64,000 nt of DNA, taken from assembly GCA_017938765.1 (NCBI GenBank), contig JAGBAX010000016.1, positions 42,464 through 106,463 on the forward strand, in the 5' to 3' direction. The notes under the pieces were generated by a model, which searched no databases, was not told where the DNA came from, and worked only from the letters and a program-made list of their open reading frames with translations. Origin of the DNA: Alistipes sp. Lineage in GTDB: Bacteria; Bacteroidota; Bacteroidia; Bacteroidales; Rikenellaceae. The translations under genes and the position numbers were made by a program. This document shows, piece by piece, positions 27,277 through 35,242 of this stretch (position 1 is the first letter of the stretch; each line of letters starts with the position of its first letter).

Positions 27277-28971
27277 TTATCCTATTTTCTGATTTACAAT
27301 TTGTAGTATCTCTGCCTCTTGTGCTACCGCCTTGCGGGCAATCTCATTCGCTTCGCTGATAAGTCGCTCGGCTCTCTGACTATCCTTCAGCCCTGCGGCA
27401 TTAATTTTTACATTTAGCTCCGCGCCAAGTACGGCACTGCGCGCAGCAAGTGCGCCCACGCCTGCATCTGATACGGAGTTAGGGTTGCCCGTCTCTGCCA
27501 TAGCCTTGACAATCTCAAAGCACTCATAGGCAGCCTTCATGGTCTTGAGAGGAACCTCTGTAGCATAGAGTGTTGCGCTCTGCAGTGCGGCACTGCGGGC
27601 TGCCTTCTCCTCGGCTGTGGTTTTAGGCATTGCAAAGACAGCCATAATGCGGTTAAAGGCCTCGGTATCCTCATCCACAAGGGCAAGCAGTCGGCTGACA
27701 AGCTCCTGTCCACGCTCGGCATAGTCTGAAAACTCCTCCCAGCGCTCATCCCAACCCGCCTTGTGTGACGATAGGTTGGCAACCATAGTGCCTAAAGCCG
27801 CTGCAAGTGCGCCCATATATGCTGATATTGAGCCTCCACCAGGGGCTGGCGACTCGCTCGCCGTCTCAAGGGCAAAATCTGTGCAGGTCATATCTACAAG
27901 TCGCTTTGAGACCTTATCCTCAAGCATATACTCAATAATCTTCTCCTCTGGCACAAATGGCTTCAGCTCGTCAAGACCCATACTCTTTACCGCCATACGG
28001 ATAATCTCACTCTCGGCAATACCTACTGAGCGATGCTGCTTGCGTAGGAAGTACTTTCCCGCCTCAATAAGGGTGCGCTTCGGTACAAGGCCGACAATCT
28101 CAGTGCCTGTAACGCGTATGCCGCGCTCATTTGCTGCACGAGATACCTCATCAAAGGCTATGTGAAGCGGTGTGAGGGCAATGTCTGTGATGTTCATTGA
28201 TACCTGTGCAATGCCGTACTCCTCTATGTACCAGCCAATCGCCTTTGTCCCCTTGAGCGTTCCGGGACGCATCAGAGGCTCGCCATTTTCGTCTGTGACA
28301 ATCTTGCCAATGATAGGATTTCCCTCACGCACTGGGCGACCCTTCTCGCGAACATCAAAGGCAATGGCATTTGCACGACGAGTAGAGGTGGTGTTGAGGT
28401 TGTAGTTTACAGCAATAAGGAAGTCACGCGCTCCAACGGCCGTAGCACCACTTCGGGCGGTGCTTTCGTTCCACTCTTCGCCACCGAAGTCTGGAGCAGA
28501 AGCGGGGTCAGTAAATCGCTGTGCCAAAGCCTCATACTCGCCTTCACGACAAACGGCAAGATTCTTTCGCTCAGGAGTGTAGGCTGCCGCCTCGTAGCAG
28601 TAGACAGGAATGTGTAGCTCCGTAGCTATTCGCTTTGCAAGTTCTCTTGCCATTTCGGCACACTCCTCAAGGGTTACGCCTGACACTGGTACAAGTGGAA
28701 GCACATCTGTCGCTCCCATGCGGGGATGAGCGCCCTTGTGCTTGCGCATATCAATCAGCTCGGCTGCGCGCTTAACACCTGCAAAGGCGGCCTCGACAAC
28801 ATCCTCTGGAGAGCCTGCAAAGGTCACCACAGTGCGGTTTGTCGCCTCGCCAGGGTCTACATCCAGCAGACGAACATTTGCCGCAGATGTTATGGCAGCG
28901 GTAATCTGATTTATAACCTCCATATCGCGCCCCTCGCTAAAGTTGGGCACACACTCAATAATCCTCTTCAT
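27277..28971 (-). CDS. ftcD: Glutamate formimidoyltransferase / cyclodeaminase fusion
   Basis: 564 residues from ATG 28971 (MKRIIECVPNFSEG). An upstream in-frame ATG at 29028 would place the promoter element inside the coding region. The N-terminal half (about 1-300) is formiminotransferase, with ECVPNFSEGRD and KHKGAHPRMGATDVLP. The C-terminal part (about 355-560) is the cyclodeaminase, beginning ESPAPGGGSISAYMGAL. It transfers the formimino group from formiminoglutamate to tetrahydrofolate and then releases ammonia, ending histidine degradation with glutamate. It is the first gene of the hut operon. Confidence 0.95.
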   Translation of the reverse strand: MKRIIECVPNFSEGRDMEVINQITAAITSAANVRLLDVDPGEATNRTVVTFAGSPEDVVEAAFAGVKRAAELIDMRKHKGAHPRMGATDVLPLVPVSGVTLEECAEMARELAKRIATELHIPVYCYEAAAYTPERKNLAVCREGEYEALAQRFTDPASAPDFGGEEWNESTARSGATAVGARDFLIAVNYNLNTTSTRRANAIAFDVREKGRPVREGNPIIGKIVTDENGEPLMRPGTLKGTKAIGWYIEEYGIAQVSMNITDIALTPLHIAFDEVSRAANERGIRVTGTEIVGLVPKRTLIEAGKYFLRKQHRSVGIAESEIIRMAVKSMGLDELKPFVPEEKIIEYMLEDKVSKRLVDMTCTDFALETASESPAPGGGSISAYMGALAAALGTMVANLSSHKAGWDERWEEFSDYAERGQELVSRLLALVDEDTEAFNRIMAVFAMPKTTAEEKAARSAALQSATLYATEVPLKTMKAAYECFEIVKAMAETGNPNSVSDAGVGALAARSAVLGAELNVKINAAGLKDSQRAERLISEANEIARKAVAQEAEILQIVNQKIG

Positions 28972-28997
28972 AGACAAAACACAAATTTTTTGACTAT

Positions 28998-29005
28998 CAA
29001 AGATA
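28998..29005 (-). promoter_or_regulatory. hut operon -7 element
   Basis: The minus strand 29005-28998 reads TATCTTTG, 27 bp before the ftcD ATG. A weak CTTG lies 20 nt upstream. It excludes the longer ftcD start. Confidence 0.65.
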
Positions 29006-29183
29006 GGGATTAATTTTCGGTTTTGCAAGAGGTTTTATTATTTTGCTGTAATTACTTGATTTATAGTGTGTTATGTTTAGTTGTGCGATTTTTTTGAAAT
29101 TTATCCCCTAAAAGTGAATTTTTTGTCGTATCTTGTGCCGTTAAAAGCATACTAACTAATATTAAATATCAATTTACATTTTT

Positions 29184-32027
29184 ATGAAAAAATTCACTTT
29201 AATTATGTCTCGTTTGCTGACCATCTTCGCGGCAGTAGCTCTTGTTGCTTGCGGTCAGACAAATGAAGAGATTGACAACAAGGATCCAAATCCAGATGAG
29301 AAACCAGATCCAAAGCCAGACCCAGAACCAGACCCAGAGCTGACGTTTAAGTTTGCTGCTGAGCTTGTAAAGGCTGGCTCATCAACAGCACAGATTAAGC
29401 TTACAACGGAGAACATTGCCCAGTACGCTTATGTTGTTGAGACTGCTGACACAAACCTTACTCCAGACCTTATTTTTGCTACTGGAACACCATCTCCTTG
29501 TGACGATGGCGACAATTTGGTTGATATTGCCTCGCTGAGCCCTGATACAGACTATGTTGCCATTTTCGCTGGTGCAACTATTGAGGATGAGTTCTACGAG
29601 GATATCGTAAAAGTTACATTCAAGACTGAGGCATTTACTGAGGAGCTTACTATTTTTGATGTTGACTATATGTCATTCTCTGCTCACTTTAACTATCCAA
29701 AGGATAAGATTACTGAGGGTAATGTCGTAAAGTGGGGTATTAGCGAGTTCCCTGTATACTACACAAACCGCAATTTGAAGGGCTTTACAGATGCTGAGAT
29801 GCTCAATATGAATGATGGTGTGTACCACAACTATGTTACAGAGCCTACAACGTGGTTGTTCAATGAGGATAACAGCTATGTTGGAGGTCCAAGTGAAGAT
29901 GCACCTGTATACTACGACCCAATCGTTCCTGGTCAGCCAATGTATCTGATGCTTGGTGAGTTTACCTATAGCAATGAGGACCACTGGGGATGGGGCTCTG
30001 GCTACTACAGCGCACTGTTTGACTTTAACAACTATGTAGCAGAGTTCTATGCAACAGGTAAGATGCCAGACGATTCAAAGTTCTGGACTGGCTACAACAA
30101 GAAGGTATTTGTTCAGGCAAAGGAGCCTGCAAAGATGAGCGCAAAGCCAGAGATTACACTCAACCTTACTCCTCTGGGTGGAAAGGTTAAGGTTACACTC
30201 CCTAAGGGATGCTATGGTATGTGTATCGGTCTTATGGATACGCCTACTATGCTTGAGCTTCTCCCTCTGCTTAATAACAACCGCAACTACATACAGTGGT
30301 ATATCACCTCTTTCCACTCATTTATGAGCGGTATATCGTTCACTACATTTGAGGATACTACCGTGCAGCTTGAGGACAACTTCTATATGAAGCAGAATAC
30401 AAACTACACTCTCTATGTAACCACTTTGGGTGATGAGATTGGTTCAAAGCAGAGCTTTAAGACTGTAGACTTTACACTTCCAAAGCCTACAAAGCCAGCT
30501 CCAACAGCTGCTGTTAAGGGTATTGTAAACCCAGAGACCAATAAGGCTGAGCACGACTACGTATGGTTCAATCTCAAGTGTAGCTCTGCTAATGCTATTG
30601 CAGCTAAGTATCTTGCTAACTATGAGCGTGAGTGGGCGGCTATGGTTAATTCTACAATGAAGAGCTATAATGTCAGTGAGCCAGAGGCTATTGATATTAT
30701 GATTCAGACATATGGTCAGAGCCTTACTGCCGAGGAGGTTGCTGCAATCAACCTTGCTGAGGGTTGGAATGTGAACTTCACTACACGCCCAGATGCAGCA
30801 ACTGTTTGCGGCCTCAGCGTTATGAACGACGAGGGTACTTGGGGCAGTGCTATTGATATGTACCGCTCTGCAAAGGAGCCTGCTGCAACACCAGTACAGT
30901 CAACTCTCTTTGAGGACCTTAAGGGTGAGTGGACAGCAACAACAACTATCCGATATAAACACTACCACTACTGTAAGCTCCCAGAGAATGAGGATCACCG
31001 CAATGATGATACACAGTGTGGAAATCCAAAGGACAATAAGGAGAATAACTATCTGATTACTCGTGACGAGCCTATCTCAAGCAAGGTTGTTATCGGTGAG
31101 GTTGGTTATGAGCAGACCCTTCCAGAGGAGGTTTACCAGCTCTTCTTTGAGGCTTCAAACCTCAAGACAAAGGAGGAGGTAGATGCTGTTTACAACCAGT
31201 TCAAGACTGCTGTAGACGACTTCAATACAAGTGTTCGCAACCAGAACCGTATTCTCTGTCAGGGCTTTACCCTTGAGTATGATGCTGATATTGTAACTTG
31301 CCCTATTCCAGAGCACACTGGTGGCCCAGATGGTAAGATTCCTACAAAGTATGCAAGCCCATATGAGCTCTTCATCGCTGATGCAGATACATACTCGGCT
31401 TACAACTACGAGTCTCCAGTATACGACTTCGGTCCAAAGTGGTATCTTGAGATTGGCGCAGACGGTAAGGTTACAGCTCCATTCAATGTAAACTACTTCG
31501 CCCCTATGGCACAGTGGTATGAGAATGTATACCAGTTTATTGGTGCTTGTGAGTACGCTACTGCTCCGTATATGAAGGATAACGCTGGCAATATTGTAAA
31601 TGGTCACTTCCCAGTAGAGGTTTCTGCAGACAAGAATACCATTACAATCTATCCATTCAAGCATACATTCACTCGTACTGACGATAATGGTAGTTCGCAG
31701 ACAATTACTGCCGACTTCTACCCTCAGATTACTCGTGATATGGGTAGCGGTCAGTATCAGCTCTACAGTATGATTGTTGCACCAATCGTGCTTACACGAA
31801 ACGGTGCCGCTGCTCCTGCTGCAGTCTCTGCTGATGCTCCTGCAATGAAGTCTGAGCTTGAGTCTATCTATAAGGTTGCTCCTCGCCAGGCTCCAAAGAG
31901 CCGTACAGCTCTGCCTATTGTAGAGACCGTTAAGTCTCCAAAGGTTGTCAACTATCGTCTGCAGACTGCCGAGGAGGCTCGCGAGGCATTCCTCCGCATT
32001 GCAGATAAGCGTAACGCTCACAACTAA
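29184..32027 (+). CDS. Large surface lipoprotein with Pro-Asp linker
   Basis: 947 residues. Lipobox ALVACG (Cys about residue 23), then an acidic proline linker (repeated DP/KP/EP, about residues 33-53). A first beta module has SPDTDYVAIFAGATIEDE, like the FnIII/Ig-like modules of the first surface locus, followed by a large region with no family I recognise. The C-terminus is basic (LRIADKRNAHN). It begins the second surface locus and is followed by a stem-loop and the DUF6029 and Omp28-like genes. Likely surface exposed; function unknown. Confidence 0.75.
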   Translation: MKKFTLIMSRLLTIFAAVALVACGQTNEEIDNKDPNPDEKPDPKPDPEPDPELTFKFAAELVKAGSSTAQIKLTTENIAQYAYVVETADTNLTPDLIFATGTPSPCDDGDNLVDIASLSPDTDYVAIFAGATIEDEFYEDIVKVTFKTEAFTEELTIFDVDYMSFSAHFNYPKDKITEGNVVKWGISEFPVYYTNRNLKGFTDAEMLNMNDGVYHNYVTEPTTWLFNEDNSYVGGPSEDAPVYYDPIVPGQPMYLMLGEFTYSNEDHWGWGSGYYSALFDFNNYVAEFYATGKMPDDSKFWTGYNKKVFVQAKEPAKMSAKPEITLNLTPLGGKVKVTLPKGCYGMCIGLMDTPTMLELLPLLNNNRNYIQWYITSFHSFMSGISFTTFEDTTVQLEDNFYMKQNTNYTLYVTTLGDEIGSKQSFKTVDFTLPKPTKPAPTAAVKGIVNPETNKAEHDYVWFNLKCSSANAIAAKYLANYEREWAAMVNSTMKSYNVSEPEAIDIMIQTYGQSLTAEEVAAINLAEGWNVNFTTRPDAATVCGLSVMNDEGTWGSAIDMYRSAKEPAATPVQSTLFEDLKGEWTATTTIRYKHYHYCKLPENEDHRNDDTQCGNPKDNKENNYLITRDEPISSKVVIGEVGYEQTLPEEVYQLFFEASNLKTKEEVDAVYNQFKTAVDDFNTSVRNQNRILCQGFTLEYDADIVTCPIPEHTGGPDGKIPTKYASPYELFIADADTYSAYNYESPVYDFGPKWYLEIGADGKVTAPFNVNYFAPMAQWYENVYQFIGACEYATAPYMKDNAGNIVNGHFPVEVSADKNTITIYPFKHTFTRTDDNGSSQTITADFYPQITRDMGSGQYQLYSMIVAPIVLTRNGAAAPAAVSADAPAMKSELESIYKVAPRQAPKSRTALPIVETVKSPKVVNYRLQTAEEAREAFLRIADKRNAHN

Positions 32028-32044
32028 TTTTAACCACTACTATC

Positions 32045-32070
32045 AGAAACTCTCCGATTGGGGAGTTTCT
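32045..32070 (+). other. Intercistronic stem-loop
   Basis: AGAAACTCTCC pairs with GGGGAGTTTCT (11 bp, one wobble) around GATT, in the gap before the DUF6029 gene. There is no T tract, so it is more likely a processing/stability or partial termination element than a full terminator. Confidence 0.5.
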
Positions 32071-32093
32071 GGTCGTATCTGAACACAATGTTT

Positions 32094-33662
32094 ATGAAGA
32101 GACTATTTAGTTTTGTCGTAGCTGTAGCCGTTGCTCTGTCAGCCTCTGCGCAGATTGCTTTGGGCGAGAAGGGTGGAGTAATCTCTGGTAGCGTTGAGAG
32201 TAATAATATCGTCTATTTTAACGATAGCGCACTCTCTACTCCAGCTCCAGATACACACTTTGGCTCTAACGACTACATTAAGGTAGACTACGCTGTAGAC
32301 CGCTTCAGTGCGGGTATTCAGGTGGAGACCTATCTGCCAGCACTGCAGGGCTATGAGATTGGTAGCTATGGCAACCAGTTTAAGGTGCTTGTGCCGATGG
32401 TCTATGCACAGTGGCAGGATAAGAGCTACTCTGTAACAGTCGGTAATATGTACGAGCAGTTTGGTAATGGACTTGTTTTCCGTAGCTTTGAGGACCGTCA
32501 GCTCGGTTTTAATAACTCTCTGCTCGGTGCAAGGGTTACCTATAACCTTGGCGACTACTTCGCTGTCAAGGCTATCTATGGCCGCCCACGCCTCTATACA
32601 AACTATCAGACCGGTTGGGCTGGTGGTGCTGACTTGAGCCTCTCACTTGGCGATATGTTCGGTATGCAGAAGGGCGCACTCTTTATTGAGGGTAGCTATG
32701 TAAATCGCTATGAGAAGGTTAGTGACATTGCAGCAGACAATCTGCTCAATATGTACTCTGCCCGCATTAACTTTGACCACTCTGGCTTTTCGCTGCGTGG
32801 CGAGTATGTAGGCAAGGGTAAGGACTATACACAGCTTGGCAATAAGGGCTGGGCAGGTTATGGTGAGATTGGCTGGGCAGGCAAGGGATTCAGCTTTACA
32901 GGCTCTGTGCGTGCGCTGAGCCGTATGCTTACTCCGCTTGCCGCTGGTGGTGCAGGTACGGGCAATACGCTCAACTATCTGCCTGCTATGACACGTCAGT
33001 ATACATATATGCTTGCAAACCTTGAACCTTATCAGGTGAATGCCGAGGGCGAGATTGGCGGTCAGGTGGATTTCTACTACACCTATCGTAGTAAAAATAA
33101 CCGCTACCGCTACTGGAACTTCCACGCAAACTACTCTACCTACTACACACTGCGTAAGGAGCAGAGCAAGAGTGGTAACCGCGAGCGACTGTGGCAGGAT
33201 ATCAATGTAGATGTAACACGCCAGTGGTCAAAGAAGCTCAAGACAACCCTCCTCTACTCTTTCCAGGAGTGGAATCCTTATCACGGCTCCCACCACCGCA
33301 CCTATGTGTCAAATATCTTTGTTGCAGATGTGCAGTATAAGTTTGACCGCAAGAAGTCTCTGCGCGTGGAGGCTCAATATCTGCTCTCTGGCGAGCATGA
33401 GGGCGACTGGGGTGCAGCGCTTGTTGAGTTTAACCTTGCACCAAAGTGGAGCTTCTTTGTGAGCGATATGTATAACATCGGTCGTGGCGATAAGGGTACA
33501 GATAAGAACTACTACTCTGTGGGTGGTAGCCTTACTATCAAGCGTACCCGTATTCAGCTGAGCTACGGTCGTAACCGCGCAGGATATGTATGCTCTGGTG
33601 GTGTATGTCGCTACTCTCCAGAGTATAACGGAATTAACATTGCAGTAACCGCTTCATTCTAA
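32094..33662 (+). CDS. DUF6029-type outer-membrane barrel-like protein
   Basis: 522 residues from ATG 32094 (MKRLFSFVVAVAVALSASAQ), which gives a clean Sec signal peptide; another ATG lies 6 bp upstream, and longer starts would include the stem-loop. It is rich in alternating beta strands and ends in TASF, as in outer-membrane barrels. It shares NTLNYLPAMTRQYTYML, GEIGGQVDFYYTY and the C-terminal RIQLSYGRNRAGYVC-SGGVCR signature with the partial protein at the window start. Function unknown. It is followed 4 bp later by an Omp28-like gene, the same arrangement as in locus 1. Confidence 0.8.
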   Translation: MKRLFSFVVAVAVALSASAQIALGEKGGVISGSVESNNIVYFNDSALSTPAPDTHFGSNDYIKVDYAVDRFSAGIQVETYLPALQGYEIGSYGNQFKVLVPMVYAQWQDKSYSVTVGNMYEQFGNGLVFRSFEDRQLGFNNSLLGARVTYNLGDYFAVKAIYGRPRLYTNYQTGWAGGADLSLSLGDMFGMQKGALFIEGSYVNRYEKVSDIAADNLLNMYSARINFDHSGFSLRGEYVGKGKDYTQLGNKGWAGYGEIGWAGKGFSFTGSVRALSRMLTPLAAGGAGTGNTLNYLPAMTRQYTYMLANLEPYQVNAEGEIGGQVDFYYTYRSKNNRYRYWNFHANYSTYYTLRKEQSKSGNRERLWQDINVDVTRQWSKKLKTTLLYSFQEWNPYHGSHHRTYVSNIFVADVQYKFDRKKSLRVEAQYLLSGEHEGDWGAALVEFNLAPKWSFFVSDMYNIGRGDKGTDKNYYSVGGSLTIKRTRIQLSYGRNRAGYVCSGGVCRYSPEYNGINIAVTASF

Positions 33663-33666
33663 CGCT

Positions 33667-35112
33667 ATGAGAAAGTTTTTATATACTATGGTTGCACTTC
33701 TTGCAACCCTTACAACAACCTCGTGCCTCTACGGTGTAGGTAGTGACGAGGGGCTGGATGTAGAGAATACTACAGGCTTTAAGGTTGAGGTCTCTGCAAC
33801 TATTATCTCGGCTGATGGCGAGGATACAGCAGTTTTCCGCGTGCTCTATAATGGCGAGGATGTTACAGCAGAGGCTACTCTGTACGATAATGCTACCAAT
33901 CAGCCATATGAGACAATGAGTTTCTCGACCTATACATCAGGAATCTACCAGTTCTATGTTATCTGGGGCGAGCATCGTAGCGAGGTTATTGATGTGCAGG
34001 CTGTTCAGGCAATGGACCTCTCTGATAGAGACGAGCAGGGACTGACAGTAACCCTCTCTACAAACCTTGTTCAGGTGGGTAAGCAGTATGCTGCCTTTAT
34101 TGTCCGCTATGATGGCAAGGTGCTTGAGCCAGCAGAGATGGAGAAGGTGAAGATTTACAATGCCGAGACGGACAATGGCGTAGCTCTTGATAAGGTTGTA
34201 GCTGTCTACAATGGTAAGGAGTATGTTCTTCCTTCATATACAGCCAATAAGGCTGGTAAGAAGAGCTTCTGGGTGGGCTATAAGACCAAGAATACTCGCG
34301 AGACACCAGTGACAATCACTGCCGTAAGTAGTGCCATTCCATCTCGTCCTGTAGACCCACAGCCGGCAAATACAGACTTTGTACACCGCGCTATGTTTAC
34401 ACAGCTCACAGGTACTTGGTGTGGATATTGCCCTAATATGATTGAGGCGTTCCACTATATGTTTGAGAACGAACAGTATAAGGATAAGTTTGTGCATACA
34501 GCAGTTCATGGCGGTGACGAGTTTAGACTTACATTGCCAAATGGCCGCGACCTTGCATCTATCCTTAATAACTCTGGTAGCTACCCATATACAATTGCAA
34601 ACCTTGCCTATGGTCTGAATACTAACAACTCTGTTGATAGCAATATCAGCGCTATTATGGGTGCTATTGAGAATACACTCAAGACTCCTGCTCGCGCAGG
34701 TATTGCAGTGCGCACAGAGCTTAAGGATAATATGTTGCTTGTTCGCGCATCTGTAAAGGTCTCTCACGATGGTGAGTACTCTATCGGTGCTTGGCTTGTT
34801 GAGAGTGGCCTCCATGCTGCACAGAGTAACTATACAGATATCAAGGAGGATTATATTGACATCCACGAGAATGTAGTTCGCATTGCTGACTCAAATCCAG
34901 AGGGTAGCGACTTCAAGGGTCACCCAATGGGCCATATCGGTAAGGGCGAGAGTGCAGACCACCTCTTTATTATGGAGTTAGACCCAAGTTGGAAGGCGGA
35001 GAACTGCCACTTAGTGCTCTTTGTCTCAACAACACAGTATAACCAGTACACTATTACAAACGCAGTTAAGACTGTGTCACTCACTTCGGGTGTAGAGTTT
35101 GAGTATAAGTAG
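33667..35112 (+). CDS. Omp28-like thioredoxin-fold lipoprotein, single module
   Basis: 481 residues. The signal peptide has lipobox TTTSC (Cys about residue 20). Two Ig-like segments (VEVSATIISADGED; LTVTLSTNLVQVGKQ) are followed by the thioredoxin-like domain starting near HRAMFTQLTGTWCGYCP (CxxC about residue 252) and ending ITNAVKTVSLTSGVEFEYK. It matches one module of the 952-residue protein at 1020-3878. Presumably envelope, lipid anchored; client or redox activity unknown. Confidence 0.8.
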   Translation: MRKFLYTMVALLATLTTTSCLYGVGSDEGLDVENTTGFKVEVSATIISADGEDTAVFRVLYNGEDVTAEATLYDNATNQPYETMSFSTYTSGIYQFYVIWGEHRSEVIDVQAVQAMDLSDRDEQGLTVTLSTNLVQVGKQYAAFIVRYDGKVLEPAEMEKVKIYNAETDNGVALDKVVAVYNGKEYVLPSYTANKAGKKSFWVGYKTKNTRETPVTITAVSSAIPSRPVDPQPANTDFVHRAMFTQLTGTWCGYCPNMIEAFHYMFENEQYKDKFVHTAVHGGDEFRLTLPNGRDLASILNNSGSYPYTIANLAYGLNTNNSVDSNISAIMGAIENTLKTPARAGIAVRTELKDNMLLVRASVKVSHDGEYSIGAWLVESGLHAAQSNYTDIKEDYIDIHENVVRIADSNPEGSDFKGHPMGHIGKGESADHLFIMELDPSWKAENCHLVLFVSTTQYNQYTITNAVKTVSLTSGVEFEYK

Positions 35113-35131
35113 TGAACTGTAACACTTTTAC

Positions 35132-35171
35132 AATTAGGGAAAGTCAGTACTGACTTTCCCTAATTATTTTT
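35132..35171 (+). terminator. Terminator of the second surface locus
   Basis: 34-nt perfect palindrome (35132-35165: 17-bp arms AATTAGGGAAAGTCAGT) followed by ATTTTTT. Confidence 0.92.
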
Positions 35172-35213
35172 TGCTATAATCTGTTGCAAATGAGAATTGT
35201 TGAAAAAAATTGT

Positions 35214-35221
35214 TAAATTTG
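35214..35221 (+). promoter_or_regulatory. -7 element for the RyR/TIR cluster
   Basis: TAAATTTG, 21 bp before the ATG at 35243. No good -33 TTTG box was found at the expected distance, so the promoter may be weak or activated. Confidence 0.55.
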
Positions 35222-35242
35222 CATTAGTAATATATTGTAACT

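Noticed and set aside
32058-32093. Upstream TTG start for the second DUF6029 gene
   Set aside because: It lies in the stem-loop and adds a non-signal extension; ATG 32094 gives a clean signal peptide.
33129-35000. Long antisense open frames opposite the surface-protein genes, also seen at 1-9 kb and 31-32 kb
   Set aside because: They are Cys-, Ile- and Leu-rich shadows caused by the codon bias of the real genes on the other strand, with no start signals or family resemblance.
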